From: Flagellimonas sp947499585
GTDB taxonomy: Bacteria; Bacteroidota; Bacteroidia; Flavobacteriales; Flavobacteriaceae
Assembly: GCF_044596045.1 (NCBI RefSeq)
Contig: NZ_CP138995.1
Location: forward strand, 3,286,001 to 3,350,000
DNA: 64,000 nucleotides
Direction: 5' to 3'
A program made the position numbers and the translations under genes. Under the pieces are notes generated by a model. The model ran no database searches. It saw nothing but the letters and a program-made list of their open reading frames with translations, and was not told the DNA's origin. Within the stretch, counting starts at the first letter, position 1. Every line of letters starts with the position of its first letter. This document shows, piece by piece, positions 7,474 through 16,130 of the stretch.

Positions 7474-9435
7474 ATGAAAAAGTACAAACATTATGTATTC
7501 GCACTTCTGGGAGTGAGTTTATTGCTAGCCGGATGCGGCAATCAGAATGGCAAAAGCTCATCAAATGGCGCTCTATCTTCCAGTGCGGCAGAAAAAGTAT
7601 ACGTAGCTCCAGGAGAGCAAGATGAATATTATGCATTCCTATCTGGAGGATATAGTGGAAACCTTACTGTATATGGGTTGCCCTCTGGTAGAATGTTCAA
7701 GGAAATTCCTGTTTTTTCTCAATTTCCAACCTCTGGGTATGGGTATTCTGAAGAAACCAAACCTATGTTGAACACATCCTTTGGATTTGTTCCATGGGAT
7801 GATTCTCACCACCCCGATATCTCTCAGACAAATGGGGAGTTGGATGGCAGATGGATTTTTATCAATGGTAACAACACCCCTCGAATTGCACGTATCAGTT
7901 TGAGTACTTTTGAGACAGAAGAGATTATCGAAGTTCCGAATAGTGCGGGTAACCATAGTTCATCTTTCATTACTGAAAATACGGAATATGTAGTAGCTGG
8001 AACGCGTTTTTCTGTTCCCGTTCCACAACGAGATATGCCCATAAATGAATATAAGGGCAACTTTAAGGGCGCCTTATCCTTTATTAGTGTAGATCCTGAG
8101 CACGGTCATTTAGATTTAAAATTCCAATTGTTAATGCCGGGCTTCAATTATGATCTTTCACACCCTGGTAGAGGAAAATCGCATGGCTGGTTCTTCTTTA
8201 CTACCTATAATACTGAGGAGGCCAATTCGCTCATGGAAGTAAACTCTTCTCAAAATGATAAGGATTTTATCGCGGCCATCAACTGGAAAAAAATAGAAGA
8301 GTACGTAAACAATGGAGGCGGCACAAAAATGCCTGCAAACTATGCGCATAACGTATATGATGAACATACCCATACGGCAACTTCGACTATGAGAAAAGAA
8401 GTATTGACCGTAGATCCAACCAAAGTGCCAGGTGCTGTTTTCTTTTTACCCACTCCAAAATCACCACACGGTTGTGACGTAGATCCTACAGGTGAGTACA
8501 TTATCGGAAACGGAAAACTATCCGCAGATCTAACGGTACATTCTTTTGATAAAATGATTGCCGCAATTGAAGGCGAAAAATTTGATGGCGAAGCTTACGG
8601 TATTCCAATTCTTAAGTTTGAAGATGTATTGGCAGGAACGGTAAAAAGTGGTGGTTTAGGCCCCCTACACACAGAATTTGATGGTAAGGGCAATGCATAT
8701 ACTACTTTCTTTATTTCATCAGAAGTTGTAAAATGGAAATTGGGTACTTGGGAGGTTGTAGATCGCAAACCTACCTTCTATTCTGTAGGTCATATAATGA
8801 TTCCAGGAGGAAATTCAAGAAAACCATTTGGAAAGTATGCCGTAGCGATGAATAAAATTACCAAGGATCGTTATTTACCTACCGGACCAGAAATGGAGCA
8901 CTCCGCGCAGATTTATGACATTTCGGGGGAGAAAATGGAATTGATCTATGATTTTCCAACACATGGCGAACCCCATTATGCTGCTGGTTGTCCCGCTGAG
9001 CTTTTGGCACCAAAATCCAAAAAAATCTATAGGCTGACAGAGAATAAACACGAATTTGCAACACTTACTCCAAATGATGCACGTGTAGAACGTAATGGCA
9101 AGGAGGTACATATTTATATGTCTACAATTCGTAGTCACTTTACACCAGATAATATTGAAGGGGTAAAAGTGGGCGATAAGGTATATTTCCATATTACCAA
9201 TCATGAACAAGATTTTGATGTACCCCACGGTTTCTCCATAATAGGCCAGAACACATCAGAACTGTTGGTTATGCCAGGTCAAACCAAGACATCTATTTGG
9301 GAGCCCAAAAAAGTGGGTGTATGGCCATTCTATTGTACAGATTTCTGTTCAGCGCTACACCAAGAAATGCAAGGTTATGTAAGGGTATCCCCTGCTAACT
9401 CCAATATTGAGCTCTCATGGTCTTTGGGTGAGTAA
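7474..9435 (+). CDS. nosZ: Nitrous-oxide reductase NosZ, clade II
   Basis: Periplasmic copper enzyme that reduces N2O to N2. The 653-residue protein has the N-terminal seven-bladed propeller carrying the CuZ His ligands (DSHHPD near 110, SHPGRGKSHGW near 230, EHTHTATS near 295, SPHGCDVD near 330, GHIMIPGG, EMEHSAQIYD, GEPHYAAGC) and a C-terminal cupredoxin domain with the CuA motif C621-x3-C625-x3-H629-x2-M632 and an upstream VPHGF His. The signal is not Tat: it is a short Sec/lipoprotein type ending in LLLAGC, a feature of clade II enzymes, and the Cys suggests lipid anchoring. Flanked by cytochrome/fasciclin genes upstream and nosL, nosDFY downstream. A stem-loop follows the stop. Confidence 0.97.
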   Translation: MKKYKHYVFALLGVSLLLAGCGNQNGKSSSNGALSSSAAEKVYVAPGEQDEYYAFLSGGYSGNLTVYGLPSGRMFKEIPVFSQFPTSGYGYSEETKPMLNTSFGFVPWDDSHHPDISQTNGELDGRWIFINGNNTPRIARISLSTFETEEIIEVPNSAGNHSSSFITENTEYVVAGTRFSVPVPQRDMPINEYKGNFKGALSFISVDPEHGHLDLKFQLLMPGFNYDLSHPGRGKSHGWFFFTTYNTEEANSLMEVNSSQNDKDFIAAINWKKIEEYVNNGGGTKMPANYAHNVYDEHTHTATSTMRKEVLTVDPTKVPGAVFFLPTPKSPHGCDVDPTGEYIIGNGKLSADLTVHSFDKMIAAIEGEKFDGEAYGIPILKFEDVLAGTVKSGGLGPLHTEFDGKGNAYTTFFISSEVVKWKLGTWEVVDRKPTFYSVGHIMIPGGNSRKPFGKYAVAMNKITKDRYLPTGPEMEHSAQIYDISGEKMELIYDFPTHGEPHYAAGCPAELLAPKSKKIYRLTENKHEFATLTPNDARVERNGKEVHIYMSTIRSHFTPDNIEGVKVGDKVYFHITNHEQDFDVPHGFSIIGQNTSELLVMPGQTKTSIWEPKKVGVWPFYCTDFCSALHQEMQGYVRVSPANSNIELSWSLGE

Positions 9436-9465
9436 GCAATTATAGATTTATTTTTTTCAAGCTTG

Positions 9466-9500
9466 AAGCGGGCAGTGCTATAAAGTCTGCCCGCTTTTTT
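9466..9500 (+). terminator. Strong stem-loop downstream of nosZ
   Basis: Perfect 10-bp GC-rich stem AAGCGGGCAG / CTGCCCGCTT followed by a T run, 30 bp after the nosZ stop. The accessory nos genes continue on the same strand 60 bp later, so it may act as a partial terminator or as a 3' stabiliser giving more nosZ message than accessory message. Confidence 0.8.
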
Positions 9501-9562
9501 ACAAATTAAGACAATCAATCAAAACTAAATTCAATTTGTAAATGATTTAAAAGTTTTAAAAG

Positions 9563-10189
9563 ATGAAAAAAGCAAGTATCCTTATGATAATAGGCCCTTT
9601 GTTTCTTTTAGGGTTATACATTTTTCCTTTGTGGAACATTATGTTGGGTGCACCTCAATATCCAGAACCTTTAGGAATGAATATCCATATAGATGGTATT
9701 CGCGACGCCAACGAGTTTGACTTGCAAAATATAGATGGCCTTAACCACTATATAGGCATGCGAAAATTACCAAAACCAGAAGAAATGTGGGAGTTTAGTG
9801 CCTTTCCATTGGTTATTGGCGGAATGGTATTTTTAGGTTTGGTCATTGGTATACTGGGGTATTTTAAAAAAGTTGGCTATCAGTGGTTCATGGGTTGGTT
9901 TGTGCTAATGTCCGTTTTGGGAGTTCTGGGCATGTATGATTTTAATGCATGGATGGTAGATTACGGAACCAATCTGGACCCCAACGCCATTATGAAACTT
10001 GCCAATCCTGATGGTACACCAATGAGCTACAAACCCCCTTTATTTGGGCATGCAAAAATGCTGAATTTTGATGTTACCTCCTTACCTTCAACAGGTGCTT
10101 GGATGATGTTTACTGGGATGATGCTAATTTTGACTGCCTTCTTCTTGGGTTGGAAGACTCATAAATCAAAAAAGACAGAAAAATCTTAA
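9563..10189 (+). CDS. Conserved nos-cluster integral membrane protein (NosB-like position)
   Basis: A 208-residue protein with an N-terminal hydrophobic segment (about 5-25) and three more (about 82-102, 110-130, 182-200), so probably four membrane spans. The loop between spans 1 and 2 contains DGLNHYIGMR and a PEEMWEF segment; the later loop holds GHAKMLNFD. Met, His and Tyr in these loops could be metal or haem ligands, but no known motif is recognised. It lies between nosZ and nosL, 15 bp before nosL, the place where clade II clusters often carry an uncharacterised membrane protein. Function unknown; assembly of NosZ or electron transfer are the natural guesses. Confidence 0.75.
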   Translation: MKKASILMIIGPLFLLGLYIFPLWNIMLGAPQYPEPLGMNIHIDGIRDANEFDLQNIDGLNHYIGMRKLPKPEEMWEFSAFPLVIGGMVFLGLVIGILGYFKKVGYQWFMGWFVLMSVLGVLGMYDFNAWMVDYGTNLDPNAIMKLANPDGTPMSYKPPLFGHAKMLNFDVTSLPSTGAWMMFTGMMLILTAFFLGWKTHKSKKTEKS

Positions 10190-10203
10190 ACCACAGCAAA
10201 CTA

Positions 10204-10653
10204 ATGAAACAGTATTTTATCATTTTCGGTTTTATATTAATGCTTTCAATATCTTCCTGTAATATTGGGCCAAAACCCATTAATTACGGTAGTGATGGGT
10301 GCCATTTTTGTAGCATGACCATTGTGGACAAACAACATGCCGCCCAATTTGTAACAAAAAAAGGGAAGGTATTTAAGTTTGATGCTGCTGAATGCATGAT
10401 GAACCATTTACACGAAATTGATGAAACAACTGTTTCTATGTTTCTGGTCAATGATTATAATGCTCCTGGTGAGCTCATTGATGCCACTAAAGCCACTTAT
10501 CTAATAAGTAAAAATATACCTAGCCCAATGGGCGAGTATTTAACGGCATTTGAAATAAAAGAAACAGCAGAGAAATCACAAACCGATAATGAAGGTGAAC
10601 TTTTTACTTGGGAGGAATTAAGCAATAGGTTTAAAATTAAAACGGGTAAATAA
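10204..10653 (+). CDS. nosL: NosL copper chaperone lipoprotein
   Basis: A 149-residue lipoprotein (signal to C19, ISSC) that delivers Cu(I) for NosZ assembly. The family signature C33-x2-C36-x-M38 (CHFCSM) and the following block KGKVFKFDAAECMMNH are present; the conserved Met/Cys provide copper ligands. A later YLISKNIPSPMG segment is also typical. It sits 15 bp after the membrane-protein gene and 11 bp before the split-barrel gene, in the nos operon. Confidence 0.95.
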   Translation: MKQYFIIFGFILMLSISSCNIGPKPINYGSDGCHFCSMTIVDKQHAAQFVTKKGKVFKFDAAECMMNHLHEIDETTVSMFLVNDYNAPGELIDATKATYLISKNIPSPMGEYLTAFEIKETAEKSQTDNEGELFTWEELSNRFKIKTGK

Positions 10654-10664
10654 ACAGTTTTAGA

Positions 10665-11126
10665 ATGAAAGAGGTCATTAGGGATTTGAAAATGGACGAG
10701 TGCCTTGAACTACTTGGTGAAAACTATATAGGACGTTTAGGTTTTATAGCAAGATCAAGCCCTTATATTACCCCTATAACTTATTTTTATGATGCGGAAG
10801 AGAAAAGTATACTGAGCTATTCAACAGAGGGACTTAAAATAGATGCAATGCGAAAATTTCCGTCGGTCTCTTTACAAGTTGATGAAATTAGTACGATACA
10901 AAACTGGAAGTCTGTGTTAATACATGGAGAGTTTGAAGAGTTACAAGGAAGCACCGCAAAAAAATACCTTCGTAAGTTCTCTCTTGGGGTTCAAGAAACA
11001 ATAGCCAAAAAAGTTCATGAAAGTCCTAAATTTATTAGTGATTTTTCAAGCAGGCTAAGTGAACGAAAGTTACCGATAGTGTACAGAATACATATAAATG
11101 ATATATCCGGAAGGTATAGAGAGTAG
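10665..11126 (+). CDS. Flavin-binding split-barrel (pyridoxamine 5'-phosphate oxidase-like) protein
   Basis: A 153-residue cytosolic protein with the family layout: N-terminal helix LKMDECLELL, GRLGFIARSSPYITPITYFYD strand region, LSYSTEGLKIDAMRKFPSVSLQVDE, and the NWKSVLIHGEFEEL strand. These match NimA/PNPOx-like split-barrel flavoproteins. Placed between nosL and the cupin gene inside the nos operon (11 bp after nosL). Proteins of this family bind FMN or haem; a role in nitrosative/oxidative stress or in redox supply to NosZ assembly is possible but unproven. Confidence 0.8.
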   Translation: MKEVIRDLKMDECLELLGENYIGRLGFIARSSPYITPITYFYDAEEKSILSYSTEGLKIDAMRKFPSVSLQVDEISTIQNWKSVLIHGEFEELQGSTAKKYLRKFSLGVQETIAKKVHESPKFISDFSSRLSERKLPIVYRIHINDISGRYRE

Positions 11127-11181
11127 CTGAGAAAATGATTTTTGCTATCAATTATTTTTTACTTAATTCAAAAACATTGAA

Positions 11182-11475
11182 ATGTATACCGTTAAAGACA
11201 CTATAAAAAATCAAGAATTCCATAAACTCAAAGTTGAGAAACTTGCAAAGACAAATACTATAGAAATATTAAGTATTAGTTTGGAAAAAGATGTAATCTT
11301 CCCAGAACACACCTCCCCTACTGATGCACAATTAATTGTACTGGAAGGGGACATAAATTTTCATATTCAAGGTAGAACTTTTCATATAACAGAACAGCAA
11401 GATTTTAGTTTTCCAAAAGAAATAGCACATTGGGTCAAAGCAAATGAAAATTCAAAATTTTTGATCATCAGATAA
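11182..11475 (+). CDS. Small cupin-fold protein
   Basis: A 97-residue single cupin barrel: FPEHTSPTDAQLIVLEGDINF is cupin motif 1 and HITEQQDFSFPKEIAHWVKA is motif 2. Likely metal-binding His residues are H43 (PEHTS) and the His in EIAHW, although the full HxH is not present. Its stop overlaps the nosD start (ATAATGA), which shows translational coupling with nosD. Found with nosL/nosD in some Bacteroidota nos clusters; function unknown. Confidence 0.75.
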   Translation: MYTVKDTIKNQEFHKLKVEKLAKTNTIEILSISLEKDVIFPEHTSPTDAQLIVLEGDINFHIQGRTFHITEQQDFSFPKEIAHWVKANENSKFLIIR

Positions 11476-12713
11476 TGAAATACCTAAACGGACTATTAGT
11501 TATCATATTTCTATTTTCGGGGCATTGCCTTTCTGCAAAAACTATTTCCGTGTGTTCCTCTTGTAAAATAAAATCTATTAAAGAGGGTATTAAAGTTGCT
11601 GATGAATTCGATACTCTTTTAATCAAAAAGGGAACATACAAAGAGTTCAATATTCTTATTGATAAACCTTTGACATTGTTAGGTGATAAATTTCCGGTAA
11701 TTGATGGTGAAGATCAAGGTGAAATCATTAGAATTACTTCTGACAACGTCACAATTGATGGCCTTTTTATCATCAATGTTGGAACAAGCTACACCTCTGA
11801 CTATGCTGCTATTCGTGTTGTGAAGAGTGAAAACTTCCTCATTCAAAATGTAGTGCTGGAAAAACTGTTTTTTGGTATCTACTTGGAAAAATCAAACAAC
11901 GGAAAGGTGTACCATAACAAAATCATAGGTGATGCTGTTGACGAGTATAATTCAGGAAACGGAATTCAGCTTTGGTACTCAAAAAATGTAGAGGTAGACC
12001 GTAATATCGTTCAAGGAGTGCGTGATGGTATTTACTTGGAGTTTTCAGACAATATTACAATCAATAACAATATTAGCACCAACAACCTTAGATATGGACT
12101 GCATTTTATGTTCTCAGATGATGACACCTACACCAACAACACCTTTGAAAACAATGGCGCTGGAGTTGCGGTCATGTTTTCAAAAAGAATAAAAATGATA
12201 GGTAATACTTTCAAGAAAAATTGGGGTACCGCCGCTTTTGGCATGTTGTTGAAAGAAATAAACGATGCAGAAATATCTGGGAACACTTTTGAGGAAAACA
12301 CCATAGGAATTAACATAGAAGGCTCAAATAGAATCAATTACAAAAACAATAATTTTATTAAAAACGGGTGGGCAATCAAAGTATTGGGAGCATGCTATAC
12401 CAACACCTTCACAAAAAATAATTTTCTATACAACTCTTTTGATATCTCTTATAACAGTAAGCTTAACGACAATGTCTTTGACCAAAATTACTGGAGCAAT
12501 TATACAGGTTATGATTTGGATAAAAATGGTATTGGAGATGTCCCCTACAGACCTGTAAAGTTATTCTCGTATATAGTTAACAGAACCCCAGAAACTATTG
12601 TACTCCTGCGGAGTCTGTTCATGGATATCATTGATTTCTCTGAAAAAGTTTCACCTGTTTTCACGCCAGATAATCTTCTGGATGCAAATCCACTAATGAA
12701 AAGAACAAAATGA
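11475..12713 (+). CDS. nosD: NosD periplasmic copper-maturation protein
   Basis: A 412-residue exported protein (signal about 1-20, ending near LSAKT) made of right-handed beta-helix (CASH) repeats, visible as recurrent N-x-I-x-x-N motifs such as NITINNNISTNN and NTFEENTIGINIEGS. NosD works with the NosFY ABC transporter to supply sulfur/copper for the CuZ site of NosZ. It starts on the last bases of the cupin gene and overlaps nosF by 4 bp, so nosDFY is one unit. Length is usual for the family. Confidence 0.93.
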   Translation: MKYLNGLLVIIFLFSGHCLSAKTISVCSSCKIKSIKEGIKVADEFDTLLIKKGTYKEFNILIDKPLTLLGDKFPVIDGEDQGEIIRITSDNVTIDGLFIINVGTSYTSDYAAIRVVKSENFLIQNVVLEKLFFGIYLEKSNNGKVYHNKIIGDAVDEYNSGNGIQLWYSKNVEVDRNIVQGVRDGIYLEFSDNITINNNISTNNLRYGLHFMFSDDDTYTNNTFENNGAGVAVMFSKRIKMIGNTFKKNWGTAAFGMLLKEINDAEISGNTFEENTIGINIEGSNRINYKNNNFIKNGWAIKVLGACYTNTFTKNNFLYNSFDISYNSKLNDNVFDQNYWSNYTGYDLDKNGIGDVPYRPVKLFSYIVNRTPETIVLLRSLFMDIIDFSEKVSPVFTPDNLLDANPLMKRTK

Positions 12714-13420
12714 TTCAAGTAGAGAACTTACATAAAAAGTTTAGTAAGAATCAAGTCCTATCAGGATTGGATTTAAACATTCAAAAAGGAGGAATCTTCG
12801 CTATTTTAGGACCCAATGGCTCAGGAAAGACCACACTGATAAAGATTATTTTAGGCATGGTCATAGCAGACAAAGGAGTCGTTTCCGTCTTTGGGAAACC
12901 AGTTAAAAACAAATGGAAGTATCGCCAAGAAATAGAATACCTTCCTCAGATCGCAAATTTTCCCAGTAACCTGAGAGTAAGGGAACTCATTAGAATGATA
13001 AAGGACTTGCGTCAACAAACTAGTGAAGAAGAGCGACTAATTGACTTGTTTGGCATAGCACCTTTTCTTGATAAAAAATTGGCCACACTTTCAGGTGGCA
13101 CAAAACAAAAGGTAAACATTGTCTTAGCATTTATGTTTGACAGTCCTTTAATAATCCTTGATGAACCAACTACGGGTTTGGACCCTGCTGCTTTAATTAG
13201 TTTGAAAGAACTCATTCAAAAAGAAAAACAAAAAGGCAAGACCATTCTTGTCACCAGCCACATTATGCAATTTGTGGAAGAGGTTGCAGATGAAATTGTT
13301 TACCTGCTGGAAGGTAAGATTTATTTTAAGGGAAGAATCTCAGAACTTATGGAAAAGACATCCCAAACTGATTTTGAACATGCCATAGCGGCCATAGCAA
13401 CTAAGGTGACCAATGCTTAA
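12710..13420 (+). CDS. nosF: NosF ABC transporter ATPase
   Basis: A 236-residue ABC ATPase: Walker A GPNGSGKTT (about 34-42), Q-loop EYLPQ, signature LSGGTKQK (about 127-134), Walker B LIILDEPTTGLDP and switch His TSHIM. Acts with NosY in maturation of NosZ. Overlaps nosD by 4 bp and nosY by 8 bp. Confidence 0.95.
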   Translation: MIQVENLHKKFSKNQVLSGLDLNIQKGGIFAILGPNGSGKTTLIKIILGMVIADKGVVSVFGKPVKNKWKYRQEIEYLPQIANFPSNLRVRELIRMIKDLRQQTSEEERLIDLFGIAPFLDKKLATLSGGTKQKVNIVLAFMFDSPLIILDEPTTGLDPAALISLKELIQKEKQKGKTILVTSHIMQFVEEVADEIVYLLEGKIYFKGRISELMEKTSQTDFEHAIAAIATKVTNA

Positions 13421-14195
13421 AATTCTAAAATATAGCTTTTACGATTTAATGCGAAGCCGATGGAGCTATGTATATTTTCTGTTTTACCTGGCCTTGGGCT
13501 TTGTGCTTCTATTTTTGAACAATGATGTATCCAAAGCTGTGATAACGCTTATGAATGTAATCATTGTACTGGTACCCTTGATTGGGACCATTTTCGGTGT
13601 AATGTACTATTACGACTCCAAAGAATTTACAGAACTTTTATTGGCGCAACCTATTAAACGCTCCTCTATTTTTCTAGGGCAGTACCTTGGTGTTGCATGC
13701 TCTTTGACCTTAAGTCTTGTCTTGGGATTAGGCATTCCGTTTCTTCTTTATGGTCTCTTTAGGAGTGATGTTATTTTCGATTTTTCATTGTTACTTGTTA
13801 CTGGAGCATTCTTAACGCTCATATTTACAGCGATAGCTTTTAATATTGCCTTATCGAACGAAAACAAAATAAAAGGTTTTGGGTATGCAGTATTGGCATG
13901 GCTGTTTTTAGCTGTTGTTTATGATGGCTTGTTTTTAATGTCACTAATTATTTTTGAAGAATACCCGCTTGATTCATTTTCATTGGCGGCTACTATGCTA
14001 AATCCCATTGACCTCTCAAGAACACTAATCCTCTTAAAACTGGACATCTCTGCACTACTAGGCTATACAGGTGCTGTCTTCAAACAATTTTTTGGAACAA
14101 ATACCGGTTTGATCATTTCTATTCTCATGCTTTTATTATGGACAATACTGCCTATTAGTAGGTTAGCATACAAAGCAAAAAGAAAGGATTTCTAA
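13413..14195 (+). CDS. nosY: NosY ABC transporter permease
   Basis: A 260-residue membrane protein with six predicted spans (starting near 20, 45, 90, 125, 155 and 238) and the N-terminal block LKYSFYDLMRSRWSYVYFLFY plus DSKEFTELLLAQPIKRSSIF, characteristic of ABC-2 type NosY. It pairs with NosF. Last gene of the nos operon; no clear terminator is seen between it and the following GMC gene (213 bp, AT-rich). Confidence 0.93.
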   Translation: MLKILKYSFYDLMRSRWSYVYFLFYLALGFVLLFLNNDVSKAVITLMNVIIVLVPLIGTIFGVMYYYDSKEFTELLLAQPIKRSSIFLGQYLGVACSLTLSLVLGLGIPFLLYGLFRSDVIFDFSLLLVTGAFLTLIFTAIAFNIALSNENKIKGFGYAVLAWLFLAVVYDGLFLMSLIIFEEYPLDSFSLAATMLNPIDLSRTLILLKLDISALLGYTGAVFKQFFGTNTGLIISILMLLLWTILPISRLAYKAKRKDF

Positions 14196-14408
14196 TATCA
14201 TTTTAGTCTTACGGTCTCCCTTACTTATCACTATAGGGAATTAAAATCGTAACACGATAAAATCTTCAAAAGGAATAGTTGAAAAAAACATTAATTTGAC
14301 GAATTCCACTCCTTTTTTGTCATTTGTTTATGTTTTATCACCAAATAGCTAAAAAACAATAAATGCTCCTACATTATTTCATATTTTGCTAGTATAATCA
14401 TATAACCG

Positions 14409-16127
14409 ATGCAAATAATTGAATCTTCCCAAGTCTACGATGTTATAATAGTAGGTTCAGGGGCCGGTGGAGGAATGGCCACTAAAATATTATCAGAAGC
14501 GGGCTTAAAGGTTGCTGTTGTTGAAGCCGGGCCATTTTTTGATCCAGCAGACCCAGAGCAAATGACCCAAATGAAATGGCCCTATGAGTCACCCAGACGA
14601 GGCGCAAACACGGTTAGACCATTTGGTGATTTTGATTCTGCCTATGGCGGTTGGGAGATTGAAGGAGAACCATACACCAATGCAGAGGGCAGTGATTTTA
14701 ATTGGTTTCGCTCAAGAATGCTTGGTGGAAGAACCAATCATTGGGGAAGAATTTCCCTTCGTTTTGGTCCTAAAGATTTTAAACGAAAAGACCAAGATGG
14801 CCTGGGTGACAATTGGCCAATTGGTTATGAAGATGTAAAACCATATTATGATAAAGTAGATAAACTAATTGGTGTATTTGGCACCAATGAAGGTTTGCCC
14901 AATGATCCTGATGGTTTTTTTCTGCCTCCTCCAAAACCAAGGCTTCATGAACTTTTTTATATTAAGGGAGCTAGAAAATCCAATATTCCGGTCTTTCCGT
15001 CAAGAATGTCCATGCTCACTAAAAAAATTAATAACGATAGGGGCGTATGCTTTTATTGTGGTCAATGTTCAAGGGCTTGCCAGGTTTATGCCGATTTTTC
15101 TGCGGGGACTTGCTTAATATTTCCAGCTCAAAAAAATGGGGGCCAAATAGACCTTTTTGTCAATTGTATGGTAAGGGAAGTGACCACGGACGAAGAAGGA
15201 AAAGCTACTGGGGTTTCCTATATAAATAAAGAAGATAGAAAAGAATATAAGTTAAAAGGTAAGATAGTAGTTTTGGCGGCTTCTGCCTGTAGTTCTGCTA
15301 GGATATTGCTCAACTCAAAAAGTGCGCAACACCCTAATGGTCTGGGTAACAGCAGCGATATTGTAGGTAAATATCTTCATGATTCTACAGGAGCCGGTAG
15401 AGCAGCATTTGTTCCTGATTTAATGAATAGAGAAATTTACAACGAAGATGGCGTTGGCGGTATGCACGTTTATACTCCTTGGTGGTTAGATAACAAAAAA
15501 CTGGATTTCCCAAGAGGATATCATATTGAAATTTGGGGTGGTATGGGAATGCCTAGTTATGGTTTTGGCTTCAACCCCAATTTGTTCAACCAATTCTTTA
15601 ATCTAAAAGTGGGAGGATATGGAAATAGCCTACGTAAAGACATAAAAAAATATTATGGCTCTGTGCTTGGTTTTTCAGGTAGAGGGGAATCCATCCCGCA
15701 GGAAAACAATTATTGTGAAATTGACAACACTACCGTAGATGAGTTTGGGATTCCAGTGTTAAAGTTCAATTATCAATGGACGGATCACGAAGTGAAGCAG
15801 GTAAAACATATGCATGATACTTTTGAAGAAATTTTTCATAATATAGGTGCAGTACCATTGGGCGATAAACCTGGAAAGGAACAAAATCATGGCATACTAG
15901 CTCCAGGAAAGATTATTCATGAGGTAGGAACAACCCGTATGGGAGACAACAACAAGACTTCGGTTGTCAATAAATACCAACAACTACATGATGCAAAAAA
16001 TGTTTTTATAGTGGATGCAGGTCCCTTTGTCTCGCAAGCAGACAAAAATCCAACTTGGACAATTTTGGCGCTCTCATGGAGAACTTCAGATTATATAGTG
16101 GAACAACTTAAACAGCAAAACATCTAG
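14409..16127 (+). CDS. GMC-family FAD oxidoreductase with four-Cys cluster (dehydrogenase large subunit)
   Basis: A 572-residue flavoprotein. The FAD site is VIIVGSGAGGGMA (12-24) and VVEAGP; RMLGGRTNHWGR (103-114) is the second GMC block; C-terminal IHEVGTTRMG and NPTWTI hold the catalytic region. Unlike soluble oxidases it has C214-x2-C217-x2-C220-x3-C224 (CFYCGQCSRAC), as in membrane-linked gluconate/glucose/sorbitol-type dehydrogenases where such Cys bind an Fe-S cluster and pass electrons to a cytochrome. It has no signal peptide; the partner encoded 3 bp downstream has a Tat-like signal and would carry it across. Substrate (sugar or polyol) not determinable. Confidence 0.85.
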   Translation: MQIIESSQVYDVIIVGSGAGGGMATKILSEAGLKVAVVEAGPFFDPADPEQMTQMKWPYESPRRGANTVRPFGDFDSAYGGWEIEGEPYTNAEGSDFNWFRSRMLGGRTNHWGRISLRFGPKDFKRKDQDGLGDNWPIGYEDVKPYYDKVDKLIGVFGTNEGLPNDPDGFFLPPPKPRLHELFYIKGARKSNIPVFPSRMSMLTKKINNDRGVCFYCGQCSRACQVYADFSAGTCLIFPAQKNGGQIDLFVNCMVREVTTDEEGKATGVSYINKEDRKEYKLKGKIVVLAASACSSARILLNSKSAQHPNGLGNSSDIVGKYLHDSTGAGRAAFVPDLMNREIYNEDGVGGMHVYTPWWLDNKKLDFPRGYHIEIWGGMGMPSYGFGFNPNLFNQFFNLKVGGYGNSLRKDIKKYYGSVLGFSGRGESIPQENNYCEIDNTTVDEFGIPVLKFNYQWTDHEVKQVKHMHDTFEEIFHNIGAVPLGDKPGKEQNHGILAPGKIIHEVGTTRMGDNNKTSVVNKYQQLHDAKNVFIVDAGPFVSQADKNPTWTILALSWRTSDYIVEQLKQQNI

Positions 16128-16130
16128 GCA

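Noticed and set aside
14196..14408. Terminator after nosY
   Set aside because: Only a weak TCCCT/AGGGA pairing without a T run; not convincing.
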